DNA from: Spirochaetae bacterium HGW-Spirochaetae-3
GTDB lineage: Bacteria; Spirochaetota; Spirochaetia; Treponematales; UBA12059
DNA length: 64,000 nt
Reading direction: 5' to 3'
Assembly (NCBI GenBank): GCA_002839315.1
Contig: PGXV01000007.1
Location: 129,934 to 193,933, forward strand
This document shows, piece after piece, positions 24,218 to 33,254 of this stretch. The notes below the pieces were generated by a model. The model saw only the letters and a list, made by a program, of their open reading frames with translations. It was not told where the DNA came from and ran no database searches. The stretch's first letter is position 1; the number at the start of each line of letters is the position of its first letter. Both the position numbers and the translations under genes were made by a program.

Positions 24218-25276
24218 ATGAAGGCGCAGGAATTCATGGGGACCATGAGGACCATGTTCGAGCAGGCTCGCAGGGAGTCGCTGGGCCCCGACTCCAGGAT
24301 CGTTTTCTTGAGCGACCTGCATATGGGCGACCGGGGCCCCAGGGACGATTTCAGGCATAACGCCGAGCTCGTCGTCGAAACGCTGTCGGAGCGCTACCTG
24401 GCCGAGGGATGGAAGCTCGTGCTGAACGGCGACGTCGAGGAGCTGCATAAGTTCAAGCCGGAGGCGATACGTTCGGCCTACGACGACGTATACGGCCTCT
24501 TTGGCCGTTTCGCCGGGAACGGCGACCTGGTCAAGATCCTGGGTAACCACGACCTGGCCATGCTGCTGTACGAGGAGCACGAATTCAGGCTGGAGCACGC
24601 GCTGCGCCTGGACCGGGCCGACGGTTCCGTCCTCGCCTTCCACGGCCACCAGTCGAGCAAATTCTTCATGAAGTATAATTACCTGTCCGATTTCATCGTA
24701 CGCTACATCGCCAATCCCCTGAAGATAAAGAACGAGGAACTGCCGGTGACGTCCAAGCGTCGGTTCAAGGCCGAACGCCGCATCTATCGGGCCTCCAAGG
24801 AGCTCGGCGTCGTCACGATAGCGGGGCATACGCACCGGCCGCTGTTCGAGTCGTTCTCCAAGTACGATACGCTGCGCTGGACGATAGAGAGCCTCTTGCG
24901 GCGATATACCGCCGAGGCGGAGGACGAGAAGGAACGCATCGCGTCGTTGATAGCCGTATACTCGGCCGAATTCAAGCGACTGTCCAGGAAAGAGCGCGGA
25001 GACAAGGTCTCGCGCAGCCTCTACGAGCGGGAGGAACTGCTCGCGCCGTGCATGTTCAACTCGGGCTGCGCGACGGGTAGGAGCGGGTATACCGCGATAG
25101 AGATTCGCGGCGACGATATATCGCTCGTGTACTGGACCAGGAGCGGGCGGGCGCGCCCCTATATCGACCGGGAGGCGCTCTACATGGATACCCTGGCCGG
25201 GACGCCGTGGATACGCTATACGGTGGCGACCGACTCGCTCGAGTACATCATGGCTCGGGCCAGGCTGCTCGCCTGA
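24218..25276 (+). CDS. Calcineurin-like metallophosphoesterase
   Basis: 352 residues. All metal-binding motifs of the superfamily are present in order: FLSDLHMGD, LNGDVEE, ILGNHD, AFHGHQ and IAGHTHRPLF. It hydrolyses a phosphate mono- or diester using two metals in the cytoplasm; the substrate is unknown. A long helical insert (residues about 215-260) separates the last motif from a C-terminal beta part that displays NSGCATGRSGYTAIEI. ATG follows GAGGTGA. It converges with the giant phosphatase gene. Confidence 0.9.
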   Translation: MKAQEFMGTMRTMFEQARRESLGPDSRIVFLSDLHMGDRGPRDDFRHNAELVVETLSERYLAEGWKLVLNGDVEELHKFKPEAIRSAYDDVYGLFGRFAGNGDLVKILGNHDLAMLLYEEHEFRLEHALRLDRADGSVLAFHGHQSSKFFMKYNYLSDFIVRYIANPLKIKNEELPVTSKRRFKAERRIYRASKELGVVTIAGHTHRPLFESFSKYDTLRWTIESLLRRYTAEAEDEKERIASLIAVYSAEFKRLSRKERGDKVSRSLYEREELLAPCMFNSGCATGRSGYTAIEIRGDDISLVYWTRSGRARPYIDREALYMDTLAGTPWIRYTVATDSLEYIMARARLLA

Positions 25277-25293
25277 CGGCGCTCGCCTGACGG

Positions 25294-28200
25294 TTACTTG
25301 CGCCGTATGAGCATCATCGTGAGGTCGTCGTACTGCTCGTCTTCCTTGATGTGCCCGTAGTACAGGTATTCCTTACGTCGCGGATCGGGATGCGGCCTCT
25401 TGTCATGGCAGAATCGGGCGTATTGCTTCCAGCACTTCATGAGTACCTCGTCGATCTTGGAGTCGACGATGACCTTATCGTCCGGGCCCGCCTGCGGGTC
25501 CGGGATGAGCCTGAATACCTTCTCCACCGCCGCGAGGCCCATGACGAGATCGTTGGCGCCGGCGTCCAGCGCGGAGAAGTCGAAATCGTAGCTGGCGCCG
25601 TCGCCGAGCGGGTCGCCTTCCTTCCGCAGCGAGTACGAGCCCTTCGTCATGATCGCCTCGGTGATCTCCTTGATGCGCTCCTCCCCGAGTTGCTCGACCA
25701 TCGCTTCCCTGTGGTCGGTCTCGTTGCCTTCGCGGTCGCGTATCTTCTTTACCTCGAAGAGCTGCTTGAAGTCCGGCCCTCGGCGCGCGCGGCTCGATTC
25801 CTCGAAACCGTCCGTGTACAGCAGTAGCGTGTCCCCGCGATCCAGGGGCAGGGTAACCTGCCGGTACGGCGACGTCGATTCGACGAGATCGTTGGGGAAG
25901 GTGCCGGCGGTCGGGGCGCTCGCGAGAGTATGGGTAACGACCGAGGCCTTCTTGGCGTCGTAGACGCGCAGGATGTTGTCGCCGGCGTGGCACAGGTACG
26001 TGGTTCCCGTCTGCGAGTCGTAGATACCCATGATGAAGGCCGCGAACCGGCCCTTGAAGCCGCGCTTCTCTATGAAGTCGTTTATCTTGTAGGTGATCCT
26101 GTCCAGGTGTATCCCGTTGCGCTTGAACGACCAGTTCTGCAGCTCGGTCGTGAAGATCGTCGCGACGCCGACCATGATGAGGGCGGCCGGGACTCCCTTG
26201 CCGGAAACGTCGCACTTGATGAAGGCCCAGAACCGCCCGTCCAGCGGAGTATAGTCGAAGTAGTCGCCCGACACGCCCTTGGCGCCCTCGTAGTAGCCGA
26301 AGAAGGTGTGCGTAGGCGGATCGTCGAAGCCCGTCGTCAGTTTCTCCCCGAGCTCGTTGGTGACGAGCGGTATGAACATCTTCTGGACTTCCTTGCCGAC
26401 GGTGAGGAATTCAGCCTCCTTGGCGGCCTCGACGAGGCCGGCGGTCATCTCGTTTATGGTATCGGCGAGCACGGACAGCTCGTCGCGCGTCTTGATATCG
26501 ATGGAGAAATCGGCCAGTTTCTTCTTGTCGACCTCGTCGCGTATGGTCTCGATGCCTTTCACCACCTTCATCAGCGGCCCGATGATGATGCGCGACAGCC
26601 CGAAGGCGCCTATGACGCCGAGGGCCAGCGCTATCGCCGCGACGACGCCGACGCTACGGATCAGCGCCCGGCGCGCGTCGCTTACCTGCTTGACTATGGT
26701 CTCCGTCGAAACGGACAGCCTGACGAGGCCGCGATAGTAGATGGACTCGCGCCCCTGCCTGAACAGGATCGGCTTGTAGAAGACGTATTCCGCCGCCGCC
26801 GTACCGAGCCTGGTGGAATCGAAGGCGGGTTCGGACGCGACCGACGCGTCGGCTATGCCCGCCAGCCTCTCGCTCAGGGTCTTCTCCAGGTCGCGGGCGC
26901 TGGCGGCTATCAGCGCGAGCCTGGACTGGCTCTCGGCGTCGAGGTTCGCGGCGAGCGCGCGTCCCTCGTCCTGTAGCTGCTGGATGGCCTCCGCGATGGT
27001 CCCTACCTTCTCCTGCGCCGTGGCGTTTATCTCCGCCGCGATGAGCGGGACGCGCGGAGACAATGAATCGATCAGTACGGACGATCCCGGCGCCAGGGTC
27101 GGACCGTCCAGTTTCAGGACGATGTCGGGATCGTTGCTCGCCCAGACCACGTCGGCGTTCGTCGTCGCGGCGGCGCCGAAGCCGCTTATCGTCATGTACC
27201 GCGCCTCGGCTACGGCGCTCGCCTGGTTAGGCAGCAGCGACAGCTCGAGAACGTTCTTCGCCGGCAGGTACGACTTGCCGCCCTGTACGGCGCTCTCGAG
27301 AAGGACCCGCGCGCGCTGTTCCAGTCCCTGGGCGAGGACCGAGCTCTGCGTGCTGAGCATATTCAATCCCAGCGGAATCGATACGAGCAGTACGATGAAG
27401 ATAACGAGGAGGCTGATCGTCAGCGCGAATTTCGCGGTCAGGCCCGCGCCCCTGCGTATGGCGCGCTCCGCGGCTTTCTTTCGTTCGGTTACGGGCATCG
27501 GTTTTCCTTCCAGTAGGGCGACGGCCTCGAGTCGGGCCGCCCGGAACTCTCCGGCTACGATCGCGACCTGCCTGAGCGACAGGAGGACGCCGATCGCCGG
27601 CACGAGCAGCGCGGCGAGCATGAAGAGCGTCGATACGCTCACGAGCGGCGACGCGGACGGTTCGAAGCTCCAGGTAGGTTTCCACGGCGATCCGCGTTCG
27701 CCGAATTTCACCGTACCGGAGTAGTCGACGGAGAGGCCGGGGCCGGTGAAGTACCAGCCGCGGACGGGATGATAGAGCCCGACGCGGTACGAACCCGGCG
27801 TAAGGTCAGCTATCTCGGGTACGCGGAGCAGCCTGTCCGATACGATGGTATACTCGCCGCCCCGTAGCTCGTATATCCGGTCGTAGGGTTCTCGGCCGTC
27901 GACGTCTATGGCTAGCCTCGTTACCGCGCCGTCGTCGGCGAAGCCCCTGCCGACTATGGATAGCCCCAGCGTCCCGAAGTCGTCGCGAATCGCCGCCACG
28001 TCGGCGACGGCCGTATACGGCTTGAATTTGTCGGCGCGCAGCAAGAGGCGCGCGGCCGAGCCTATATTGCCGACCCCGTCGATGGCCGCTACCGAGAATA
28101 TCCAGTAGCCGTCGTCTATATTCGAGAAGTCGGCCCTCGGCGCCCCGGTCCGTATCGTCGGCGGCGGGGTCGCCGGCTCGGCGGACGTCCACAGCAGGCG

Positions 28201-30063
28201 CTCGTAGTCGGTGACCGGCCAGAGGTCGTAGGCGGCCGGCGCGACCGGCGTCCGCGCTTCCTCTATCCGGGGCGCCTCCGGCGCGCGCTTGCGGGCCGGA
28301 GGCCTGTCCAGCGGACCGAGGTACTCCAGTATCCAGGAATAGCCCGCGACGTCCGCCTCGGGCGGCGGCGCCCATCCCAGGGAGAAGCTGCTCGACGCGA
28401 GGAATCCGTCCGCTGACGCTTTAGGCTTATCCGGGACGGGCTCGCCCGGAGGCGTCGTGTCGCGCACGAACGTAAGCCGCGCGGACGGGGACCAGTTGCC
28501 CGCGTAATCCTGGGCCCTCACCGAGAAATACCATTCGCCGTCCTCGTCGGCGTCGAAGGAGGCGCTCGTAAGCGTCTCCAGTCCCATCACGGATTTCGCC
28601 GGCTCGGCCGCGGGATCGCGCGACCACAGGTACGAGAATCCGAGGATCCCGGACGAGTCCTGCGGTACGTTCCACCTGACGCTGACGCGGTTGCGCCTGG
28701 CAGGGGTACCGGATACGAAGTCGGATGCGCTGACCACGGGCGCGGGCGCGCTCGTGTCCGGGATCATGCCGACGATCGACGAGCCGGAACCGGAACCGGA
28801 CTGCCAGAAGGCGTACAGCCCGCGCTGGGTAAATACGGCCCTCCCGAAGGTGCCGTCGCCGCGCGAGCGGCCGGAAAGGTCGCGCTCGGTCCACAGGAGC
28901 CCCGACCGGAACGCGGTGAATACCCTGTTCCCGCCCCTGCGGTCGTCGAACCACGCGACGGCGGGCTCGGCGCCTTCGGCGTCGCCCAGGGCGTACAGCT
29001 TCGGCTCGGCGCAGTTGCCCTGCCCGAGGCTGACCCGCTCGGGGCTACCCGGCACGATCGCTCCGTCCTCGTCCAGCCTGGCGACGTATATCTGGGCGCC
29101 GCCGGAGAGGAGCCTGCGTTCCCAGGTGACCCAGAGCGTGCCGCCGATAGGCTCGACGTTCGGCCGCTGGTTGTCGAACTGGTTGGCGTCGAGACGGTCC
29201 CGGTGGACGGGATCCTGGAAATCGGTGATGCGCCGTGGCGCCGACCAAGTCGTCCCGCCATCCTCCGTCACCATGGAATAGAGCTGGTAGCTCGGCCTGT
29301 CTCCGCCCGAGAGCGTCTGGAATACGACGACGTCCTTAGTGCCTATCTTCGCCGCGCCGGGCAGAAAATTCGGATCGAGACCGAGCTGCCCTCCGACGAA
29401 CGGCCCGAACGGCGTCCAGGTCCTGCCGTCCTCGGAGCTGGAGTAGAATATCGACAGGGACTCGTAGGTATTCGCCTCCCCGCCGCCAGCCTGAACGCGG
29501 GTGAAGGTCTGGCTGCGCGTGACGAAGAGGTACCAGCCGCCCGACGCCTTGGCGAAGACGCGCGGCGCGACGACCGGATTCGGCAAGTCTATGGTGGTCA
29601 GCGGCGAGAACGACAGGCCGCCGTCGTTGGACGCGTAGACCGATACCGAGCGCTCGCCCGACGAGGCCGAGACGAGCATCCTGCCGTTGCCGTCGTCGGC
29701 CGCGGAGAACAGGGTCGGGGCGCTCAGGTTCTGCTCGCCCTTCGCCTTGTCGCCTATCGCCTGGTAGCGGAACGGTCCGGCGAAACGGTCCCGCCTCTGT
29801 ACGCCGTCCTCGCCGTACGACGCGAGCGATAGCCAGGCGTCGCCTCCTCCGTTCGAAGCGACGTTCTCCTGCCAGATCGCCACCACGCGACCGGCCGTCC
29901 TCAGTACCTGCGGATAGGCGCCGACGCCGCGGGACAGGCGCGTCGGGGCTTCCCAGTAGAAGTCGGTCGGGGCGGCCGTCGCCCGCGGGGACACGACGAG
30001 CGCTACGGCGACGGCGGCGACGGCGAGTAGCGGGCCGCGGAAGCGTGGGGTTTTTCGACGCAT
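25294..30063 (-). CDS. Giant membrane sensor phosphatase: BNR propeller, fibronectin III, HAMP, SpoIIE PP2C
   Basis: 1589 residues from ATG 30063; a TTG at 30072 would add three. Layout: signal peptide; residues about 30-440 a BNR/sialidase-like propeller (repeats such as SNDGGLSFSPLTTI, SEDGRTWTPFGP and EDGGTTWSAPRRI); about 440-800 two fibronectin-III-like domains; a helix near 845; a helix near 915; a periplasmic sensor segment to about 1160; a helix plus HAMP at about 1170-1240; and a SpoIIE phosphatase domain at about 1270-1589 (VSGDYFDYTPLDG, CDVSGKGVPAALIMVG, LLLYTDGFEES). It should report an extracytoplasmic, perhaps glycan or envelope, signal by dephosphorylating a cytoplasmic protein. 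The TPR-like gene ends six bases upstream, so they form one operon. Confidence 0.9.
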   Translation of the reverse strand: MRRKTPRFRGPLLAVAAVAVALVVSPRATAAPTDFYWEAPTRLSRGVGAYPQVLRTAGRVVAIWQENVASNGGGDAWLSLASYGEDGVQRRDRFAGPFRYQAIGDKAKGEQNLSAPTLFSAADDGNGRMLVSASSGERSVSVYASNDGGLSFSPLTTIDLPNPVVAPRVFAKASGGWYLFVTRSQTFTRVQAGGGEANTYESLSIFYSSSEDGRTWTPFGPFVGGQLGLDPNFLPGAAKIGTKDVVVFQTLSGGDRPSYQLYSMVTEDGGTTWSAPRRITDFQDPVHRDRLDANQFDNQRPNVEPIGGTLWVTWERRLLSGGAQIYVARLDEDGAIVPGSPERVSLGQGNCAEPKLYALGDAEGAEPAVAWFDDRRGGNRVFTAFRSGLLWTERDLSGRSRGDGTFGRAVFTQRGLYAFWQSGSGSGSSIVGMIPDTSAPAPVVSASDFVSGTPARRNRVSVRWNVPQDSSGILGFSYLWSRDPAAEPAKSVMGLETLTSASFDADEDGEWYFSVRAQDYAGNWSPSARLTFVRDTTPPGEPVPDKPKASADGFLASSSFSLGWAPPPEADVAGYSWILEYLGPLDRPPARKRAPEAPRIEEARTPVAPAAYDLWPVTDYERLLWTSAEPATPPPTIRTGAPRADFSNIDDGYWIFSVAAIDGVGNIGSAARLLLRADKFKPYTAVADVAAIRDDFGTLGLSIVGRGFADDGAVTRLAIDVDGREPYDRIYELRGGEYTIVSDRLLRVPEIADLTPGSYRVGLYHPVRGWYFTGPGLSVDYSGTVKFGERGSPWKPTWSFEPSASPLVSVSTLFMLAALLVPAIGVLLSLRQVAIVAGEFRAARLEAVALLEGKPMPVTERKKAAERAIRRGAGLTAKFALTISLLVIFIVLLVSIPLGLNMLSTQSSVLAQGLEQRARVLLESAVQGGKSYLPAKNVLELSLLPNQASAVAEARYMTISGFGAAATTNADVVWASNDPDIVLKLDGPTLAPGSSVLIDSLSPRVPLIAAEINATAQEKVGTIAEAIQQLQDEGRALAANLDAESQSRLALIAASARDLEKTLSERLAGIADASVASEPAFDSTRLGTAAAEYVFYKPILFRQGRESIYYRGLVRLSVSTETIVKQVSDARRALIRSVGVVAAIALALGVIGAFGLSRIIIGPLMKVVKGIETIRDEVDKKKLADFSIDIKTRDELSVLADTINEMTAGLVEAAKEAEFLTVGKEVQKMFIPLVTNELGEKLTTGFDDPPTHTFFGYYEGAKGVSGDYFDYTPLDGRFWAFIKCDVSGKGVPAALIMVGVATIFTTELQNWSFKRNGIHLDRITYKINDFIEKRGFKGRFAAFIMGIYDSQTGTTYLCHAGDNILRVYDAKKASVVTHTLASAPTAGTFPNDLVESTSPYRQVTLPLDRGDTLLLYTDGFEESSRARRGPDFKQLFEVKKIRDREGNETDHREAMVEQLGEERIKEITEAIMTKGSYSLRKEGDPLGDGASYDFDFSALDAGANDLVMGLAAVEKVFRLIPDPQAGPDDKVIVDSKIDEVLMKCWKQYARFCHDKRPHPDPRRKEYLYYGHIKEDEQYDDLTMMLIRRK

Positions 30064-30068
30064 GGCCG

Positions 30069-33000
30069 TCAATAGCCCCTGGCCGTGAGCCGCGATTCGA
30101 GGTCGACGACTTTCTGCATGGACCGGCCCTTCGGGAAGACGACGGCGAGCCGGGCGAGCCGGGCCCTGGCGTTGATGTAGTCGCCGTTCGTGAAGTACGT
30201 CACCGCTTCGTTATACAGCGTCTCGGCGGCGCTCGACAGCACTATCGCCGTGTCGCCTCCGATGTAGGTCGCGATACGGTCCTTGAGCTCGCCGGCCGCC
30301 GCGTTGTTCGGGTCGAGCCCGATGGCCTTCTCTAGCTGGGCCCGCGCGAAGGCGAATTGGGCGACCTGCCTGGAATCGAATATGCGCCGCGCCGCTAACG
30401 TAAGCGAGCGGGACTCGGCGACCGCCTTGGGATCGGGCGGAGGCAACCTGAAGCCCAGGAGAATCTCCGCGCGCTCTATCTGGGCTCCGAGGCCGGGGTA
30501 ACGCGGGTTGATAGTCTGAAGGTCCTGCAGGTCGCTGTACGCGGTCGGCAGGTCGTTCCTCGCGTCGAGCTTCGACTTGGATTCGCTGAACATCCTCGCG
30601 AATTTCCTGCCGAACTCGTCAGGATCCGACAGCTGGTCTATCCTGAGCTCGAGTACGCGGGCTTCCTGGTTGAGCGGGAAGACGACCTTTACCTCGGATA
30701 TCTTCTGCCTGGCTTGCGCGAACGATCGTATCGCGCCCGTCTTGTCTCGTTTGGAGAGGAGGGCCGATCCTTCCTCGTAATACTGCTTCGCGAGCGACAG
30801 GAGCTGGCTCATCTCCGGGAAGAGCGGCGCGGTCACCGGTATGTCGCGTCCGGTCTTCACCGAGAGCGCGGTCTGGACGAGTTTCAGCCAGTACTCGACC
30901 TCGACCTCCGACGTCGAATTGGTCGTGCTCCATCTCGATCGAGCCTGGAGCAGGAATGATTCTGCGCGGTCGAACTCGCCCTGCAGGTACTGGGCCTTGC
31001 CGTCGGTAAGGAGCCGGCGCGTATCGGCGACGACGAGGTCGTTCTCCGTCTTCAGGATCGTCGCGGCCAGTTCCGACAGGAGTCGGTCCGACTGGGCGCG
31101 CAGAGGGGCGTCCTGCTCGAACGAGAGGGACGCCAGGTACCGCTCCCTCGCCCGGTCGAGCCGCTCGCGCGCCGACTCGAAGTTGTTCGAGCGTAGCGCC
31201 GTCCTGGATTCCGCGACGCGGCGCTCGGCTTCCAGCCTGCTCGAGTCGGCGAGCCGTTTCTGCTCGGAGGCCTTGACGGTCAGCGCGGCGGCTTCCGTCT
31301 GGCTGGCCGCCGCCGCGGCCTCGAGGGCGCGGGCCCGCTCCGCCCATTCCAGTATCGACGCGTCCGAAGCCACGTAGGCGGGACGCGAGCGGATGGATGC
31401 CAGGAATGAATCTATATCCGCGCGGAGCGCCTTCAGGATCGCGTCGGCGGACGATAGCGACGAGAGGGCCTTGCCGGGATAATAGAACGTCGCGTCGGGT
31501 AGCAGCGGGTCGTCGGACGGCAGGCCGTCCAGTAGCTCGCGACCCGAGCCTATCGCGGCTATCGCCCGCTCGGCGGCCGCGGACAGCAGCCCGTACCTGA
31601 AGGACGCGGCGGAGGCTACCGCCAGGGTCTCCATCGATCGAGCGCGGTCAGCGGCGTTGGCTATCCTGCCGTCCAGGGCTCCCTGCTCCGACTGCGCCGC
31701 CTCGGATACGAAGCCCGCGCGAGACCAATCGGCCATCCTGGTCGCGGTCCCGCCCGATTCGTCCCGGATCGTCTCGATCGCGTTCTGCGAGCCGACGAAC
31801 GCCAAGCGACTGGCCTCGTAGGTAGAGAAGGCTTCGTCCGCGGCGTCTGGACGTGGACGGTACGAGGCGAGGGCCTCTTCGTCGACGGCCATCGACGCCA
31901 TGGCCGTCGACAGCGATCCGTAGGTCCTGGCCGCGCGCCCGGCGTGGACGAACCGCAGGTAATCCGTTCCCTTGAGCTCGATTACCGCCTGTCCGAGCGT
32001 CGTGGACCGCTCGACGAGGTCGCTCGGCGCGTAATGGCTCCAGAGCGCGAGCAATGCGACGCCGCGATCCGCCGACTCCGCCGCCGCCGAGAATCCAGCG
32101 GTCGCCGCGGCCCAATCGCCGTCGTCGTATGCCGCCCTCGCCGTTTCCATGCTCGCGGTCAGCTTGTCTTCGATCGCGGTCTGGGCCCCCCTGAGCGAGG
32201 CGTTCCACATCGCGTCGATAGCGCCGGCGATGCCTTCGAGCTGGCCTTCGGTACGGCGGCCGAGCACGAAGCGATACGCGAACGGCAGGAAAGAATTCTC
32301 CGTGACCGTCGCGTCATTGGCCGATAGCTCCGCGAAGGTGGCTTCGAGCGCGCGGCCCTGGTCGACGACGAGTCGTCTCGTCTCGGCGGTAGCCGCGGCG
32401 GCCGTCCTGGCCCTCGCCAACGCCTCGTCGATAGCGGCGCCGCTCGAATAGGCGGCGGATAACGCGTCGAAAGCGGCCTTCATCTCCGCTTCGTCGGCCG
32501 CGAAGACAGGGATAGCCGCCGAGACCGACGCTACGCGCTGGAACGCCGCTTCTACGAACGCCTGATCCAGCCCAGCCTCGATGAACTCCGGCCGATAGAT
32601 ATCGAAGCCCGACTCGTATCGCCGCGCCGCCTCCACGAAGCTACCGGCGTCGATGAGCGCGCGGCCCTCCGCCATGAAGCGTTCGAACCTGGCCTTATTA
32701 TAGGTGAACAGGGCGAGATCCTTGGTCTCGGCTATGAAATCCTTGACCGCGGGGTTTGGATTGCGTTCCAGTTTTTCGAGGTCGCGGATGAGCGAAAGCT
32801 TGAGTTCCTGTTCTTCCGGCTGGTTCTTGAGGACTTCTATCAGCTTGTCGGCCTTGTCGTTATAAGCGGCCCGTAGCCGGGTAATCTGCCGTAGCTTCTT
32901 CTGCGCCGCGTCGAAGCGGTCCGGATACTTCTTCATGAATACGGTCAGGTACAGGATCGCCTCGTCGTACTTCTGATCGGCGATCAGTACGTCCGCGTAG

Positions 33001-33098
33001 GCGATAGGATCCTCTCGGCCGCCCATTCCCCAGGCGGTCGTCGCGCAGACGAGAAGTACGAGAATGGCGAGCGCACCGAGGCGCATCCGAATTTTCAT
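30069..33098 (-). CDS. Large secreted TPR/coiled-coil repeat protein
   Basis: 1009 residues. Signal peptide MKIRMRLGALAILVLLVCAT and cleavage after AWG; a Cys in the hydrophobic stretch makes lipidation possible, but the lipobox (LLVC) is poor. The rest is almost wholly helical, with TPR-like units at both ends (YADVLIADQKYDEAILYLTV near 35; YNEAVTYFTNGDYINARARL near 960) and long Ala/Glu-rich coiled coils between. TPR arrays scaffold protein complexes; here it would lie in the periplasm. The giant sensor phosphatase starts six bases after its stop, implying that the two proteins act together. No enzymatic motif is seen. Confidence 0.85.
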   Translation of the reverse strand: MKIRMRLGALAILVLLVCATTAWGMGGREDPIAYADVLIADQKYDEAILYLTVFMKKYPDRFDAAQKKLRQITRLRAAYNDKADKLIEVLKNQPEEQELKLSLIRDLEKLERNPNPAVKDFIAETKDLALFTYNKARFERFMAEGRALIDAGSFVEAARRYESGFDIYRPEFIEAGLDQAFVEAAFQRVASVSAAIPVFAADEAEMKAAFDALSAAYSSGAAIDEALARARTAAAATAETRRLVVDQGRALEATFAELSANDATVTENSFLPFAYRFVLGRRTEGQLEGIAGAIDAMWNASLRGAQTAIEDKLTASMETARAAYDDGDWAAATAGFSAAAESADRGVALLALWSHYAPSDLVERSTTLGQAVIELKGTDYLRFVHAGRAARTYGSLSTAMASMAVDEEALASYRPRPDAADEAFSTYEASRLAFVGSQNAIETIRDESGGTATRMADWSRAGFVSEAAQSEQGALDGRIANAADRARSMETLAVASAASFRYGLLSAAAERAIAAIGSGRELLDGLPSDDPLLPDATFYYPGKALSSLSSADAILKALRADIDSFLASIRSRPAYVASDASILEWAERARALEAAAAASQTEAAALTVKASEQKRLADSSRLEAERRVAESRTALRSNNFESARERLDRARERYLASLSFEQDAPLRAQSDRLLSELAATILKTENDLVVADTRRLLTDGKAQYLQGEFDRAESFLLQARSRWSTTNSTSEVEVEYWLKLVQTALSVKTGRDIPVTAPLFPEMSQLLSLAKQYYEEGSALLSKRDKTGAIRSFAQARQKISEVKVVFPLNQEARVLELRIDQLSDPDEFGRKFARMFSESKSKLDARNDLPTAYSDLQDLQTINPRYPGLGAQIERAEILLGFRLPPPDPKAVAESRSLTLAARRIFDSRQVAQFAFARAQLEKAIGLDPNNAAAGELKDRIATYIGGDTAIVLSSAAETLYNEAVTYFTNGDYINARARLARLAVVFPKGRSMQKVVDLESRLTARGY

Positions 33099-33101
33099 CT
33101 A

Positions 33102-33254
33102 TTAGGCGCCGTTTTCGGCTCCTCCCGTGGTAACGACCTCTTCCGGGCCCGGTTCCACCTTATCATTGTCGGCGCGTTTTTCGCCGAGCTGAGGGGGTCC
33201 ATCCGTATACCGATAGAAATTATCCCCATCGTACTGTATATTCAATTGTAGCAT
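33102..33254 (-). CDS. Possible 50-residue protein upstream of the TPR gene
   Basis: ATG 33254 shares its CAT/ATG palindrome with the divergent UPF0164 start. The frame ends at TAA 33102, three bases before the TPR gene start. The product begins MLQLNIQYDGDNFYRYTDG and has an acidic, Pro/Glu-rich tail. No Shine-Dalgarno sequence or homology is known to me. The same frame extends further into the UPF0164 gene in antisense, so it may be chance. Confidence 0.25.
   Translation of the reverse strand: MLQLNIQYDGDNFYRYTDGPPQLGEKRADNDKVEPGPEEVVTTGGAENGA
33214..33242 (+). promoter_or_regulatory. Promoter of the UPF0164 gene, near-leaderless geometry
   Basis: TAGAAA (33214-33219) and TATATT (33237-33242), 17 bases apart. 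The -10 ends 10 bases before ATG 33253, and no Shine-Dalgarno sequence is present. Confidence 0.4.
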
